Shown: piece after piece, positions 1 through 9,560 of the stretch
Numbering within the stretch: the first letter of the stretch is position 1
How the letters are laid out: each line of letters starts with the position of its first letter
Assembly (NCBI GenBank): GCA_027943245.1
Contig: JANDJZ010000292.1
Coordinates: forward strand, 1 to 15,340
Direction: 5' to 3'
From: Acanthamoeba sp. SK_2022b
Taxonomy: Eukaryota; Discosea; Longamoebia; Acanthamoebidae
DNA length: 15,340 nucleotides
Position numbers and translations under genes: made by a program
Notes under the pieces: generated by a model
Database searches by the model: none
The model's input: only the letters and a program-made list of their open reading frames with translations
Told to the model about the DNA's origin: nothing

Positions 1-1110
1 CCTTCACCTGCAGAGAGACAGAAGAAAGAGAGAAAAGGAGGGGATGGCCGAGCCCCAAGCCATCCCCATCTCCGGTAGGACGGAGAACAGAGGCCTGAAC
101 TCTCTCAAGTCCTCGCATGCGCCTGCAGGGGCACCACCTATGTGGCCAGGCAAGTCCTCAGGGAGACCCATGGGGCTGAGGACCGCACACGATGCCGTGG
201 TTCGCACACTGAGGTTGGACATGCTCAGAGCAGGTAGTTCTGTGTGCGTGAGAAGACAGAATGGAGAAGAGAGAGCACAACCATATCGCCTCAGAGGGTA
301 ACCGCCCACCTCGGTTTAACCATGAGTCACGCACAACCAAACACACTAACACATGTAGGCTCGAGGTGGCCCTCTGTCCCACAGAAGAAAGCTTGCGGTC
401 ACTCTGAAAATGAGAAAGGGGGGGGAAGAAGCAGCCATGTACCTTGCAGGCCCCCCGCAGCTGTTCTCCCTTCAGGCCCGGTGGTCGCGCTTGAGTTGGA
501 GGGCATCTGTAATAGAGCCCGAGAGGTGGTCAATACTTGAAAAGATGAGGTTACCTTTTACTCTTGAAGGGTGGCGCCAACCTTTTGCGTTATGATGCTA
601 AGGTTTCGTGGGCAAGGGCTCAGTCCGGCCCAGGTACAAGCTCAGTCCACCAGGTCCACGGTCGCCTCACTTGCAGCTCGGATGGTGGTAGCGGGACTCG
701 AGGCATAGCTTATGTAGAATGGTGAGGGAGGTAAGAGGTTCCGCAGGTAGTTTGGTTGTTGGTTGTAGCTGGTGGGTAGAAAAGTGAAGAACTGAGGTCG
801 AAACGGGCGTTTAAATACCTGCTCGGGGGGGGTTCCCTTGTGTTGGCACCGTTCCATTGGAGCATTACATTGCAACCTCACCCAAGAGAGCTCGAGTTTT
901 CCCACGTCTCCACCAGTCCAAGCCATACTGATCGCTGCACGTGAGCACTCCTGGCCAATGGATCGAAAAAAGGCGTGGCTGTTTCCTTTTCTCAATCTGC
1001 GTCGTTCTGGCGCTTTCCTTCTTTGTCCTTGCCGTGTTTCCCACTAATTTCTGTTTTGCTTTCGGCCTTTTCTGTGCCCAAACTTTTTGGATATTTATCT
1101 GTTTATTTAT
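1..1110. other. No recognisable gene; 3' flank of the WD40 gene
   Basis: I see no supportable gene here. The open frames are short (about 60 to 130 codons), overlap each other on both strands and contain no recognisable domain. A 9-base word, GCTCAGTCC, occurs twice near 618 and 640. The T-rich stretch at about 1090-1130 reads on the minus strand as overlapping AATAAA hexamers around the stop codon of the WD40 gene, so the right end is probably its 3' UTR and poly(A) region. An unrecognised RNA gene or an exon of an off-window gene cannot be excluded. Confidence 0.5.
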
Positions 1111-2911
1111 TTATTTATTCAATTTATTTACATTCACGCACAAGGTAGGCCAGCCAAGCAACGGCCCAAGGCCGCTCAGTCGTGAAGGCTTGCTGCCCTC
1201 TTCGTCCTGCGCGATGTTCATGGCAGCCACCCCGTCGCTGTCGCAGTCATCGTCTTCCTCATCGCCACCATCATCCTCGTCATCATCGGCCTTCTCCTTC
1301 TCCTTGACCTGCTGCAGCTGGCCGTGACGATCGTGGGCGTGCACCCCGTTGCCTCCTCCACCGACGGCCTTGCCGTTCTCGGTCGCGACGCCCCCGTGCT
1401 CGCCCTCGTGCGCGCCCCGCGCCTTCCTCTTCGTGCCGTGCCTCTTCGGGGCGTGCTCCGACTCCCAGATGCGGATCGTGTGGTCGTCCGAGGCCGCGGC
1501 GAGCTGGTGCGGGTTCTTGAGGTTCCACGCCACCGAGTTGACCGTGCCCGTGTGGCCGGCGAGCGAGTCCAACAGCGTGCCGTGCTCCCGGTTCCATATG
1601 TACACGTTGTTGTCCTCGCTGCCCGACAGAACGAAGCCCTGGCCCACGCCCCCAAAGCACGACCGAATGACGAAGCGGCTCTGCTTGTGCCCACTGCGCG
1701 CATCCCTCCCCGTAAACCGTTGCGTTGGCTGCAGGCAAATTGCAGTGCAGTGCAGTGGGCGCGACACGTACGTGTACTTCTGGGCCAGCGTACGCGTGTC
1801 GAGGTCCCAGAGGTGGATCTCCTGCGAGGCGAGGTTCACGAGCAGGTATCGACTGTCGTCGGATATCGACAGCGACGTGATCGCCTCCGTCTCGTCGAGG
1901 CTACGCACACGTTCATCATCGCGTGAGTAACACGCACACGCACACATAGCGAGCGGGTGGGCGGGGGAGGGAGAGGAGGAGCTGGTACCTCTCCTTCTCC
2001 CCCTTTTGGATGTCGTAGAGTCGAATCCTCTTCTCCTGGGTGACCACGATAAGCCACTGGCCGTTGGGAGAGACGACCAGGTCGTTGATTTGCGAGCGCG
2101 CAAAGTCCCACGCGTGCACGTCCTTTCCCTCCAGATCCTATTGTGTGTGTGTGTGTGTTGTGGTGTGTGTGTGTGTGTGTTGTGGTGTGTGTGTGTGTGA
2201 CAACGCGAGAGAAACACGAGTGGTCAGAACGCAGCAACGCAACACTACCGTCGAGACGACGAACACGACGAGCCCGCGGAGAGGGGTGAGGAGCAGAAGG
2301 AGACACGTGCCCACATGTATATCTTCTTGTCCAAGCCGCCCGACACGAAATGCTTGCCGTCCGGCATCCACACCAGCGTTGTCACGGCGTTCGTGTGCCT
2401 CAGGCAATCCGTAACTTGCTCGCCTGTACCGACGTCGCGCTTGCGTCAGCAGCAAGCAACCGCGCGCAGCAAATGGGGACAGTAAAGGAGGGAGAGAGAG
2501 CTTCGGGGCGTGTACCCGTCTGAGCGTTCCACAACCGCACCACGTTGTCCCCGCCCGCCGTGATGAGGTACTCGTCCGTGGGGCTCCACGACAGAAACGA
2601 CGTCTCCTTGCTGTGGCCCGCCAAGACGTGAAGCGGCTCCGCCGACTGCGCAACAGAGCGGGGTGAGCCATGTTGACGACGAAGCGCGTCGTGGTTGAGG
2701 CGAGTTGGGTTGGGTTGAGCGCAGGACAGAGAGGGGCGCGCACCCCGTCTTGGACGTTCCAGATGATGGCCGACTTGTCCCGCGAGGCAGAGGCCAGGAA
2801 CTTGCCGTTGTGGGAGAACTGCACGTACCACACCTCGCCCTTGTGCGCGGTGAGCACGTGCTTGGTTTTCCGCGGCAGGCGGTCCCTGATCGAGTCGCGA
2901 TGCGTGATTTG
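1111..2911 (-). CDS. WDR26: WDR26/Gid7-like WD40 protein, N-terminus missing
   Basis: Family members are subunits of the GID/CTLH E3 ubiquitin ligase and help recruit or arrange substrates. Six exons join in frame: 2911-2744, 2645-2516, 2423-2311, 2137-1989, 1900-1772 and 1693-1111, giving 423 residues. All seven WD blades are visible, with signatures such as LTAHKGEVWYVQFS (blade 1), LWNAQT, KKIYMWDL, RLYDIQ, IHLWDLDT, RSCFGG...VYIW (blade 6) and GHTGTVNSVAW (blade 7). The order and the SCFGG signature match WDR26. A roughly 110-residue tail is rich in Lys, Gly and Asp/Glu. The intron 2310-2138 appears to use a GC donor (TGG|gcacgt). The LisH and CTLH domains expected upstream of IRDRLPRKT are not found: beyond the acceptor at 2912 lie a (TG)n tract, palindromes and transporter debris. 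A tiny alternative first exon near 3122 is possible but unsupported. The gene may be 5'-truncated, or the propeller may be used alone. Confidence 0.82.
2142..2199. repeat. Interrupted (TG)n microsatellite in an intron
   Basis: Runs of TG are broken twice by the same TTGTGG interruption. The tract lies just before the acceptor of the WD40 intron 2310-2138, so the transcript reads it as CA repeats. Confidence 0.95.
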
Positions 2912-2922
2912 CTGTTAGTGCG

Positions 2923-2923
<1 letters not shown>

Positions 2924-2974
<51 letters not shown>
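2924..2974. repeat. (TG)n microsatellite, about 25 units
   Basis: This is an uninterrupted TG dinucleotide run, read as CA in the WD40 transcript. It lies directly upstream of the acceptor at 2913-2912 (ctaacag), where the WD40 gene loses recognisable coding sequence. Confidence 0.97.
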
Positions 2975-2975
<1 letters not shown>

Positions 2976-3185
2976 GTGTGCGTGATGCGTGCGCCGACCA
3001 AACGGGACCGACGCGTCAGCACCTGCGCGGGTGAAACGTTTTTTTAAATCACGCGTAGGAGAGGTCTCGGTACTCCTGAGCTTTTCCGCCGCGGCGATGC
3101 AAGTCAGCCTGCATGTAGGCAAAGAATTGGGAGCAGATCATGTTTACCTGATGGTAATGGGATTATGTTGTTGTTGACGACACTT

Positions 3186-3262
3186 CCATATGTTTAATCT
3201 TTTATTATTCAATTCTCTGAGCAGAGTAATAAATAATAAAGGATTAAACAAGGTCCCATATG
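3186..3262. repeat. Foldback inverted repeat, AT-rich
   Basis: Bases 3191-3209 pair with 3250-3232 over 19 positions with a single mismatch (arm TGTTTAATC-t/c-TTTATTATT). The spacer holds a second small hairpin (CTCTG-AG-CAGAG). CCATATG words flank both sides (3186 and about 3256). It lies between the 5'-truncated WD40 gene and the 5'-truncated transporter fragment. It could be a small foldback or MITE-like element or a palindromic breakpoint. I see no target-site duplication that would settle this. Confidence 0.75.
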
Positions 3263-3351
3263 GTAGTCTTTTTTCTCCTCTCAATCTGAGTTAGTAGCAG
3301 TGTGCATCCGCATAAGGATAGCCAAGAGCTAAGGCGACAAGTACAAACAGC

Positions 3352-3837
3352 GCGATCGGCAAGCCGATCGTCGTGGGCGACGTGCTGCCCAACTACCTGC
3401 GGTTGTTCCTGGAGCTGTCCCACTGCTCCTCCTCCTCCTCGTGGCCACCGGGGCCCGCGGCGTCGGCCTTCCGAAGGGTAGTTCCTCATCCTGGCCTTCA
3501 CGCTGATCGTCATCCCGCTGACGATGCCGCTGGCGCTGGTCAAGAACCTGTCGTCGCTGGGCTTCTCCTCCATCTTCCTGCTGTTCATCATCCTCTTCCG
3601 CTCATTCGAGCGCTTCGCGCTGGACACCGAGTGGGATGTCGTGCGCGCGACCGCATCGCCTACGCCAACTTTGGGTCGCCTGCGCTCCTCCCGCTCCTCC
3701 CTATCATGTTCTACGTCTACTCGCCCACATCTCCATCTTCCCGCTCTACCAGGAGCTCCAGCCCAAGGACGGCCGGTGCATGCAGCGCATCCTCTTCACC
3801 GACTGCCTCATTCTCTTCCTCTGCTACTCTGCTCTCA
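3352..3837 (+). pseudogene. Amino-acid transporter fragment (SLC38/AVT family), frameshifted
   Basis: Intact transporters of this family are proton- or sodium-coupled amino-acid permeases with about 11 membrane segments. Here only a middle section can be read, and the frame changes three times. GKPIVVGDVLPNYLRLFLEL is in the first frame (to about 3462). A hydrophobic segment with FLILAFTLIVIPLTM and LVKNLSSLGFSS follows a TAG at 3479-3481 in the second frame. AYANFGSPALLPLLPIMFY (from 3658) is back in the first frame. AHISIFPLYQELQPKDG (from 3723) is in the third frame. The gaps between the pieces are 0 to about 20 bases, too short for introns. No N-terminal membrane segments precede it and no C-terminal ones follow. 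The last piece ends at a plausible old donor (gtacgc, 3838). I read it as a decayed relic. Sequencing errors could explain one shift, but hardly three plus the loss of both ends. Confidence 0.75.
3353..3370. repeat. Perfect 8-bp inverted repeat
   Basis: CGATCGGC-AA-GCCGATCG is a perfect hairpin with a two-base loop. It sits exactly where the transporter-like reading frame (GKPIVVGD) becomes recognisable. Confidence 0.85.
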
Positions 3838-4340
3838 GTACGCCCTCTCGCGCCTGCGCGCAAGCTCTGCCATCATCGTATTATGGCGTTTGTTTGTCTG
3901 TGTGTGTGTGTGGGACTGAAGGCAAGGCCGATTACCAGTTGATCAATCAAAAAATTCAATGAAAATTCGGGACCCAATAGAAATGGGTGCTATTGCTGGA
4001 GCGCACACACGGAGGACGCCCTGAGAAATGTGGTCACGTCTGACTGCCGCGACGTGCGATTACTTGGCTCAGCCATGCTGCGCTTTGGCTGCCCCCAAAC
4101 CACCAGATTATCCGTCCACTGTAGGCTGCAGGGGAGATGGCAAGAGCAAAAGAGGCGAAGCGAAATTGAACAAAGAAATCTGCAAAGAGGCCGAGAGAAA
4201 TACCAGAAACCGTTTTGGTTAAGTGAGGGGTGGCTCTGTTGCATTTCCAAGATTGATTCAAAGGACAAGTAGAGCGAGAGAGTACACGGCCAGCAGAGCA
4301 GTGCCCACCTAACTCAAGATCAATAATCCTTTGACATTAA
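3838..4340. other. Intergenic: relic 3' side and upstream of the dioxygenase gene
   Basis: No gene is supported. There is a short TG run at about 3899-3912. The open frames on both strands at 3990-4270 lack any family signature and are probably chance. The last 70 bases before the ATG at 4341 should hold the promoter and 5' UTR of the dioxygenase gene. I see no clear TATA box there. Confidence 0.5.
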
Positions 4341-5853
4341 ATGGAGGAAAGCCAAGGCTTCGTGGCGCGAGTGGCGGACAACGAGCGACAAGCCACCTAT
4401 GAGCACACCGACCTCACCATGTCGCCTCTCACAGGTACCACTTCGCCATAACCCTTCCTACCTGTTATAAAAAGAGTAAAGATCAACTTTTCATGCAGGC
4501 GCGACCGACGTGAAGGAGGTGGTGCGAGTAGACCTGCCGTGCGTGGAGAAGAACCGCGGCTTCGCGCTCTACAACGTCCTCTCGCCTTCTGGTACCCGAA
4601 CCCTTTTGTGGTCGCTCACAACACCTGCTGACGTGCCACACTACACTAGAGTGTAAATACTACATCGAGCAGTCGGAGGCGCTGGGCCTGCAGCCGATCA
4701 CCTACCGCAAGGTAACGTCAGCCTCAGCAATCATGTGTGGACTGGCACTCATTGGCATGAGCATCAAAGACTCACATACATATGCCTAGGACTATCGCAA
4801 CAACGATAGAGTGGTGGCTAATGCGCAGGGGGTATCCGAGCTTATCTGGGAGCGCGTCAAAGGTCTGACACACACTACACCCACCACCACACCACCCCTC
4901 CCCTCATCTCTCATGGTGTTGGTTGTTGTGGTGTGGTTTGGGCACACAGGGTTCATGGACGAGATTGAGATCACCCAGGAGATGACCAGCGCCAAGTGGC
5001 AGGTGGGCAACGGGTTCAGGCTCGAGGGCAAGTGGCGGCCGCTGATGCTCAACGAGTGCTGGCGCCTCTGCCGCTACCTCCCCGGAGGTCACTTTGGTAC
5101 CGACCCCCGCATCTCACCCCACGCCATTTGACAACAAACAACCAACAACGCGATGCGAGCAGGACCTCACTTCGACGGCTACTTCATTCGCAACGTGAAC
5201 CAGCGCTCTATGAAGACCTTCATGCTCTACCTCAACTCTGACTTTGAGGTGTGCAACGCACGCACACACGCACACGGACTGGGGTGTGTTGGCTGACACG
5301 CACGCGCGTTGTGTCGCGTTCGGTTGGGGGGCAACAGGGCGGAACCACCAATTTCCTGGCCAACACGCAGAAGCTGTTCAAGGACGAGAGCGGCATATTC
5401 CGCGCCCAGGAGGAGAACATCTTGCATCGGCTCAAGCCCGAGGCGGGCATGGCCCTGGTCTTCAACCACATGATCCTCCACGAGGGCGAGCGCGTCCAAT
5501 CGGGCATGAAATACATCATGCGCTCGGTACCACCCACCACCACCAACCGCAACCGCAAAGGAGGTGAGCTCACGAGAGGTGTGCCTCGCAGGACGTGCTC
5601 TATGAGCGGGTGGAGGGAACGGCGCGCGTGGTGACGCCTCAGGAGGAGGAAGCGCTCCAGCTCTACCAACAGGCTGAGACCCTCGAGAGCGACGGGCAGC
5701 ACATGGAGGCCATGGCGCTCTACAGGAAGGTACTCGCACTCCCCTCGTTCTTCACACACTCGAAGAGTTCCCGGCCACAGTCGCCTCAACGCAGCCGTGG
5801 TTTGGCAGGCGTTCCGTCTGTGCCCAGAGCTCGAGACCTCGGCCATGGGCTAA
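4341..5853 (+). CDS. Prolyl 4-hydroxylase-type 2OG-Fe(II) dioxygenase with TPR-like tail
   Basis: It is predicted to hydroxylate a protein side chain using O2, 2-oxoglutarate and Fe(II). Nine exons join in frame: 4341-4434, 4499-4591, 4650-4711, 4790-4862, 4950-5096, 5163-5248, 5338-5526, 5592-5729 and 5809-5853, giving 308 residues. The P4Hc core shows PGGHFGPHFDGYF with the iron ligands H159 and D161. The distal histidine is H233 (ILHEGERV), and K243, ten residues later, is where the 2-oxoglutarate lysine sits in P4Hs. The donor at 5097 was chosen over the one at 5088 because it restores GGHFGPHFDG. Residues about 268-303 (ALQLYQQAETLESDGQ, then MALYRKAF) resemble a single TPR/MIT-like helical hairpin after the catalytic domain. 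No signal peptide is seen, so a cytosolic or nuclear substrate is more likely than collagen in the ER. The substrate is unknown. Confidence 0.9.
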
Positions 5854-5902
5854 GTCTGTCTGCGACCGCGCAGGCCACGCGCCAAGAAACGAAATGAAGT
5901 GA

Positions 5903-5908
5903 AATAAA
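5903..5908 (+). terminator. Poly(A) signal AATAAA
   Basis: A canonical AATAAA lies 50 bases after the stop codon of the dioxygenase gene, in the 137-base gap before the convergent ligase-kinase gene. Confidence 0.6.
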
Positions 5909-5990
5909 CAAAAAGAAAACGCAACAATACAAGGAGGAGCCTGGCCCTTGCGAGTCATCCTAAGACTACAGGCAGAGCCTGCCATCAGCT

Positions 5991-8900
5991 TCACTGGGCC
6001 TCGGCTTCGGTCGTGGGTTGTGGCTGCTGTACGTCCGCGCCACCGGCAGCGGCTGCGGTGGTGGCTGCGACGAAGGGGTGGTCTCTGAGCGCTGGGAAGA
6101 GGCGGAGGGTGTCCTCGTCGCTCTCAAGCACGTGTATGGCCGTGAACCCCTCGGCGGGCAGCGGGTCGGCCAAGAGCGCCTTGAATCGGTCGATGATCGC
6201 CAACCCTGCAACCATGACAGCCACAAACCAAACCGATTGCAGAAGCAGTGTTAGCCGGGTGATGCCTTGTGGAGTCAGGTCCATGTCGCGTGCTCTGCGA
6301 CGTTTGCGAACCTTGCTCTCCCGGAGCGATGGTGGGGTGGTCCGTCCGCACCGAGACTCGCTGCTTGCACACCTCCTGCGCGCGCGCACACACACAACAC
6401 AACACAACACAACACAACACAACACAACACAACACAACACAACACAACACAACACAAAGGGAGGGAGGATGAGCGTGGCTGCAACGTTGATAACAGGCAG
6501 GCGGGTGGTACGTGCCATGCTCACTTTCAACCACAGCAGTTCGATAGCCTTGACACCGTGTTTTCGGGCTGTCTCGCGGGTCAGCAACCAATGCATAAAT
6601 ATATAAATAAATAAATATATAAAAATCCACGCACCTAGTTTGATCCAGGTGAGGCGTTGCTGAAAGTCAAAGTTGCAGCGGTCCACCAGCACGCTCTTGC
6701 CGCGTCTCAATCCAATCTCAGCCTCGGCCTCGCATCTCTTCCTGTAGTTGGCGGTTTGCGCTGTAAGCAAAAACCCCACCTAAAAGAAAAATAAAACAAA
6801 TACAAATAAAAATAAATAAACTTGGCCGGCTAGCGAGTGATCCACGTGCCTGGTCTTCATCTCGTCCTGGTTGACGCGAACGAACTCGGGATAGGCTTCG
6901 ATCAAGCGCTTCGCCAGCGTGCTCTTGCCTGCGCTCGCCCCCCCCCCCGCACATCAGGCTTGCGCGCACGCACGTGAGGGAGGAGGCGAGAGAGCAGTTA
7001 CCGCTCCCGGGGACGCCCATCATGACGACCATGCGCTGGAGACCGCCCGTGGGATTCCTTTTCCTGTGTTCCTCTTGCTCCTAGTGAGGACAGACACACA
7101 CGTGGAGCCCACAACACAGGTGAGCGCCGCGGTTTGGGGACCGCGTCACAATGTGGAGGAGCGGCACCTGGAGAAGGTCATCGGGGTTGGGTCGGCCTTC
7201 GATGAAGGGGTAGATATCCCGCTCGAACCGCTTCCACGCCTTCTCGGACCACTCAAGCTCGGCCCTGCAGACGCACGAGTCGTGTGAGGGGCGAGGCGCC
7301 CAAAGAACGAATGCGAAAGCGAAGGAGAGAGAAGGAGAAACAAAAGAGCGGAGGAGGGCGTTACTGTAGGTTGGCGGGAGTGATGGGCTTGCCTGCTTGG
7401 TAACACTTCTGCAGGCCCAGCAGGACCATCTGTACAAAGAGAAAAGAATACCAGAATTAAAAAAATGCGCAAATGATTAAAAATAAAATATCTTACCAAA
7501 ACATGTTAGGGCAAAGGGCACAAACCTTTTGTACGCCCAGATCGAATTTTTCGTAGTGGGCGGCTTCGATGTCTTTGGCCTTGATCTTGTAGAGCTTGGA
7601 TCGGGCCAGCGCCTCGCCGCGTTCGTTGAGCAGATACAACACCTGCGAGCAAACACATTAACAACAACGAGCAGCGGACGGGGCCATCGTCGATTGTGAG
7701 CTGTTGTTGAAGCACACGTACCCAGCCCTCGATGACGAAATGGTGGAAGAACAGCGCCTGAGTCAGATTCTTCAGCTTGCGCCACGCCTGTCGCAACACA
7801 TTCCAACATACACCCAACAATTGTTAAAACTCAATATTTTGGTGTAAAATTATATATTATAATTATATATAATATTAAAAAATAGAAAAGCCAGAAAGCG
7901 TGCCTTGTTCTGAACCTCGCCCCACTGCTGCAGGTCTCGGCAGATGCGCTGGAGGTCCTGCGATTCGGTGAAGGGCAGCCGTCGCTCGGTGTAGCGCAGC
8001 GCCTCGCTCACGTCGGCGTCGCTCGAGGAGGGGGCGCGAGTGGCGGCGGTGGCGTCGCCGGCGGCGACGAGATCTCCCGCCAGGGGCGGAAGGAACGGCT
8101 GCGCGGGGATGATGGGCGAGATGATGCCCGACGGCGACGTCGAGAAGAGCGGCTTGAGGTCCAGCGCGAACGGATAGGCCACCAAATGGGGCTCTTCACT
8201 CCCGCACAGTTCAAAGCTCACGCTCTGCACGTTATCTGAAGAGACATGAGTGCGTGCGTGCGTGTGCGTGGGAGCAAGCGCGGGCGTGCGTGTGCGTGCA
8301 TACCTGAGTCTTGGAGAAGGGAGAGGGCAGCCGGCAGTGCGGCGATGTCGATGACCTTGGCTGCGCCGCTCTGCGGTCGGTACTGTCGCGGCGACCAGGC
8401 CTTGGCCTTGGCCTTGGCCGATCCGCCGGGCGCCGCTTCGCCTTCCGCCTGGTCCTCCCTCTTGGGCGCCTCCCCGCCGGCTGGCGCAAGCGGATAGGGA
8501 AAACACATTTCCTGCAAATAATTGAATAAAAAATACAATATTAAAAAGAAAAATTGTTTCGATGTATTAAAGCAATATAGGCTGGGAATGTACCTGCTCG
8601 CTCTTACCGAACCATCGGGCGATGACACGATAAACGGCAGACCTGATGTTGCCAAACACGGAATCGTCGAAGAAGGCGCGGCCTCGCGTGGTGGCCGACA
8701 CGTACGTGTGGTTCGTGAAGTCTCGGTACGTAAAGAACGTCACGTTCACCTGCACACATGCAAATCAATAATGAATAAACAACATTTACACAACAAACGC
8801 TCGAGGCTACGTTTGCGCACGTACGCCGTTCCATTTGGTCGCCAAGTAGAAGGAGTGGCAGGAGGGGAAGGCGTCGTATTCGCAGGACACGTCGAACGTG

Positions 8901-9560
8901 ATCGTGTCGTCGCCGTCGTCGCCAGTCGTGGCCTCGGCCTTGGTGTAGGGGAACAGCATCCGCGGCGTCCCGTAGATCAGATGTGGCTGGGGCTGTGTGC
9001 GTGCGTCGGTCAGGCGAGGTCAGCAGCAGTCGAGCGACGAGAGACGAAACAGCCATCCTACGAGGCACAGAAGGAGAGCCGCAAGACGTACGAGCTGCTG
9101 TCCGTTGACCGCGGTGAGAAGGAGGGAGCCCTTGTGGCCGCCCTCCTGCTTGCACAGGAAGCCTGACACCTTGTTGCCCGGGTTGATGGGGTCGACGTAG
9201 TCATAGAACGGCTGCACCCACTGTCGTGTGCACCCAAACACGGATGCCGCCCTGCCAAAATGCAATTTTTAAGTTATTTCCTTTAAAATGAGCCAATGGA
9301 CCATAAAAATAAAACAAAAATAAAAATAAAATAAAGGCGCTGCACCGTTGTATGGCCTGCTCCTCGTCCTTGTTCGAAGGACGGTAGGGTCTGCCACCAC
9401 GCCCTGCGCTGCCACCGCCTCTCGGGTTGCTGGGCCGAGCAACGGGCGGCCGAGCGGCCGGGGGCTGGCTGCCACGAACGCCGTTTGGGGTCCCCACGCT
9501 TGGGGACGACGGCATCAGCAGCACGTCCTCACCTGGCATCAGCATATCACTCACTTCCAT
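5991..9560 (-). CDS. RNA ligase-polynucleotide kinase fusion
   Basis: It is predicted to phosphorylate a 5'-OH RNA end and seal RNA ends, as in tRNA splicing or repair. Sixteen exons join in frame: 9560-9346, 9251-9092, 8992-8825, 8749-8594, 8511-8304, 8235-7904, 7787-7722, 7642-7526, 7429-7365, 7264-7168, 7080-7002, 6928-6850, 6741-6635, 6568-6525, 6375-6312 and 6205-5991, giving 723 residues. The Gly/Arg/Pro-rich N-terminus looks disordered. Ligase motifs: I KWNG (K178, split from its next strand by an intron), Ia SATTRG, III FELCG (E311), IV EGWV (E433) and V KIKAKD (K454, K456). Kinase: Walker A GVPGSGKS (550-557), NQD (D576), VLVDRCNFD (D601) and a lid-like RVSVRTDH (R641). AEGFTAI near the end matches animal PNKP. 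Introns 7903-7788 and 6849-6742 appear to be GC-AG. The second gives NQDEMKTRKRC, the length expected from PNKP. No cyclic phosphodiesterase or phosphatase domain follows. The nearest known layouts are fungal and plant tRNA ligases, minus the third domain. Confidence 0.85.
6396..6455. repeat. (AACAC)12 pentanucleotide repeat in an intron
   Basis: Twelve perfect AACAC units lie in the ligase-kinase intron 6524-6376, read as GTGTT in the transcript. They sit just upstream of a TG/CG run and the acceptor at 6377-6376. Confidence 0.97.
7846..7883. repeat. Pure A/T tract inside a GC-AG intron
   Basis: Thirty-eight consecutive A/T bases include near-palindromic TATAATTATA. They lie in the ligase-kinase intron 7903-7788 and contrast sharply with the GC-rich exons on both sides. 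Confidence 0.8.

Noticed and set aside
44..540. Short plus-strand open frames in the first 540 bases
   Set aside because: They overlap minus-strand frames of equal length and show no domain, splice-consistent extension or family resemblance.
1218..1738. Two Arg/Ala-rich minus-strand open frames overlapping the WD40 exon
   Set aside because: They are out-of-frame shadows of GC-rich coding sequence with no domain.
3244..3627. Minus-strand 127-codon open frame opposite the transporter relic
   Set aside because: It is the antisense of the transporter segments. I considered it as missing WD40 N-terminal sequence, but it has no LisH or CTLH character.
5088..5162. Donor at 5088 for the dioxygenase intron
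   Set aside because: It is in phase but gives LPGGPHFDG. The donor at 5097 gives PGGHFGPHFDG, the family pattern.
6396..6455. Regular repeats as a CRISPR array
   Set aside because: They are contiguous pentanucleotides without spacers, inside a eukaryotic intron.
6777..6822. GT-AG splice (6821 to 6780) in the kinase domain
   Set aside because: It is in frame but inserts 22 extra residues between NQDEMKTR and KRCEAE. The GC-AG alternative gives the length seen in PNKP kinases.
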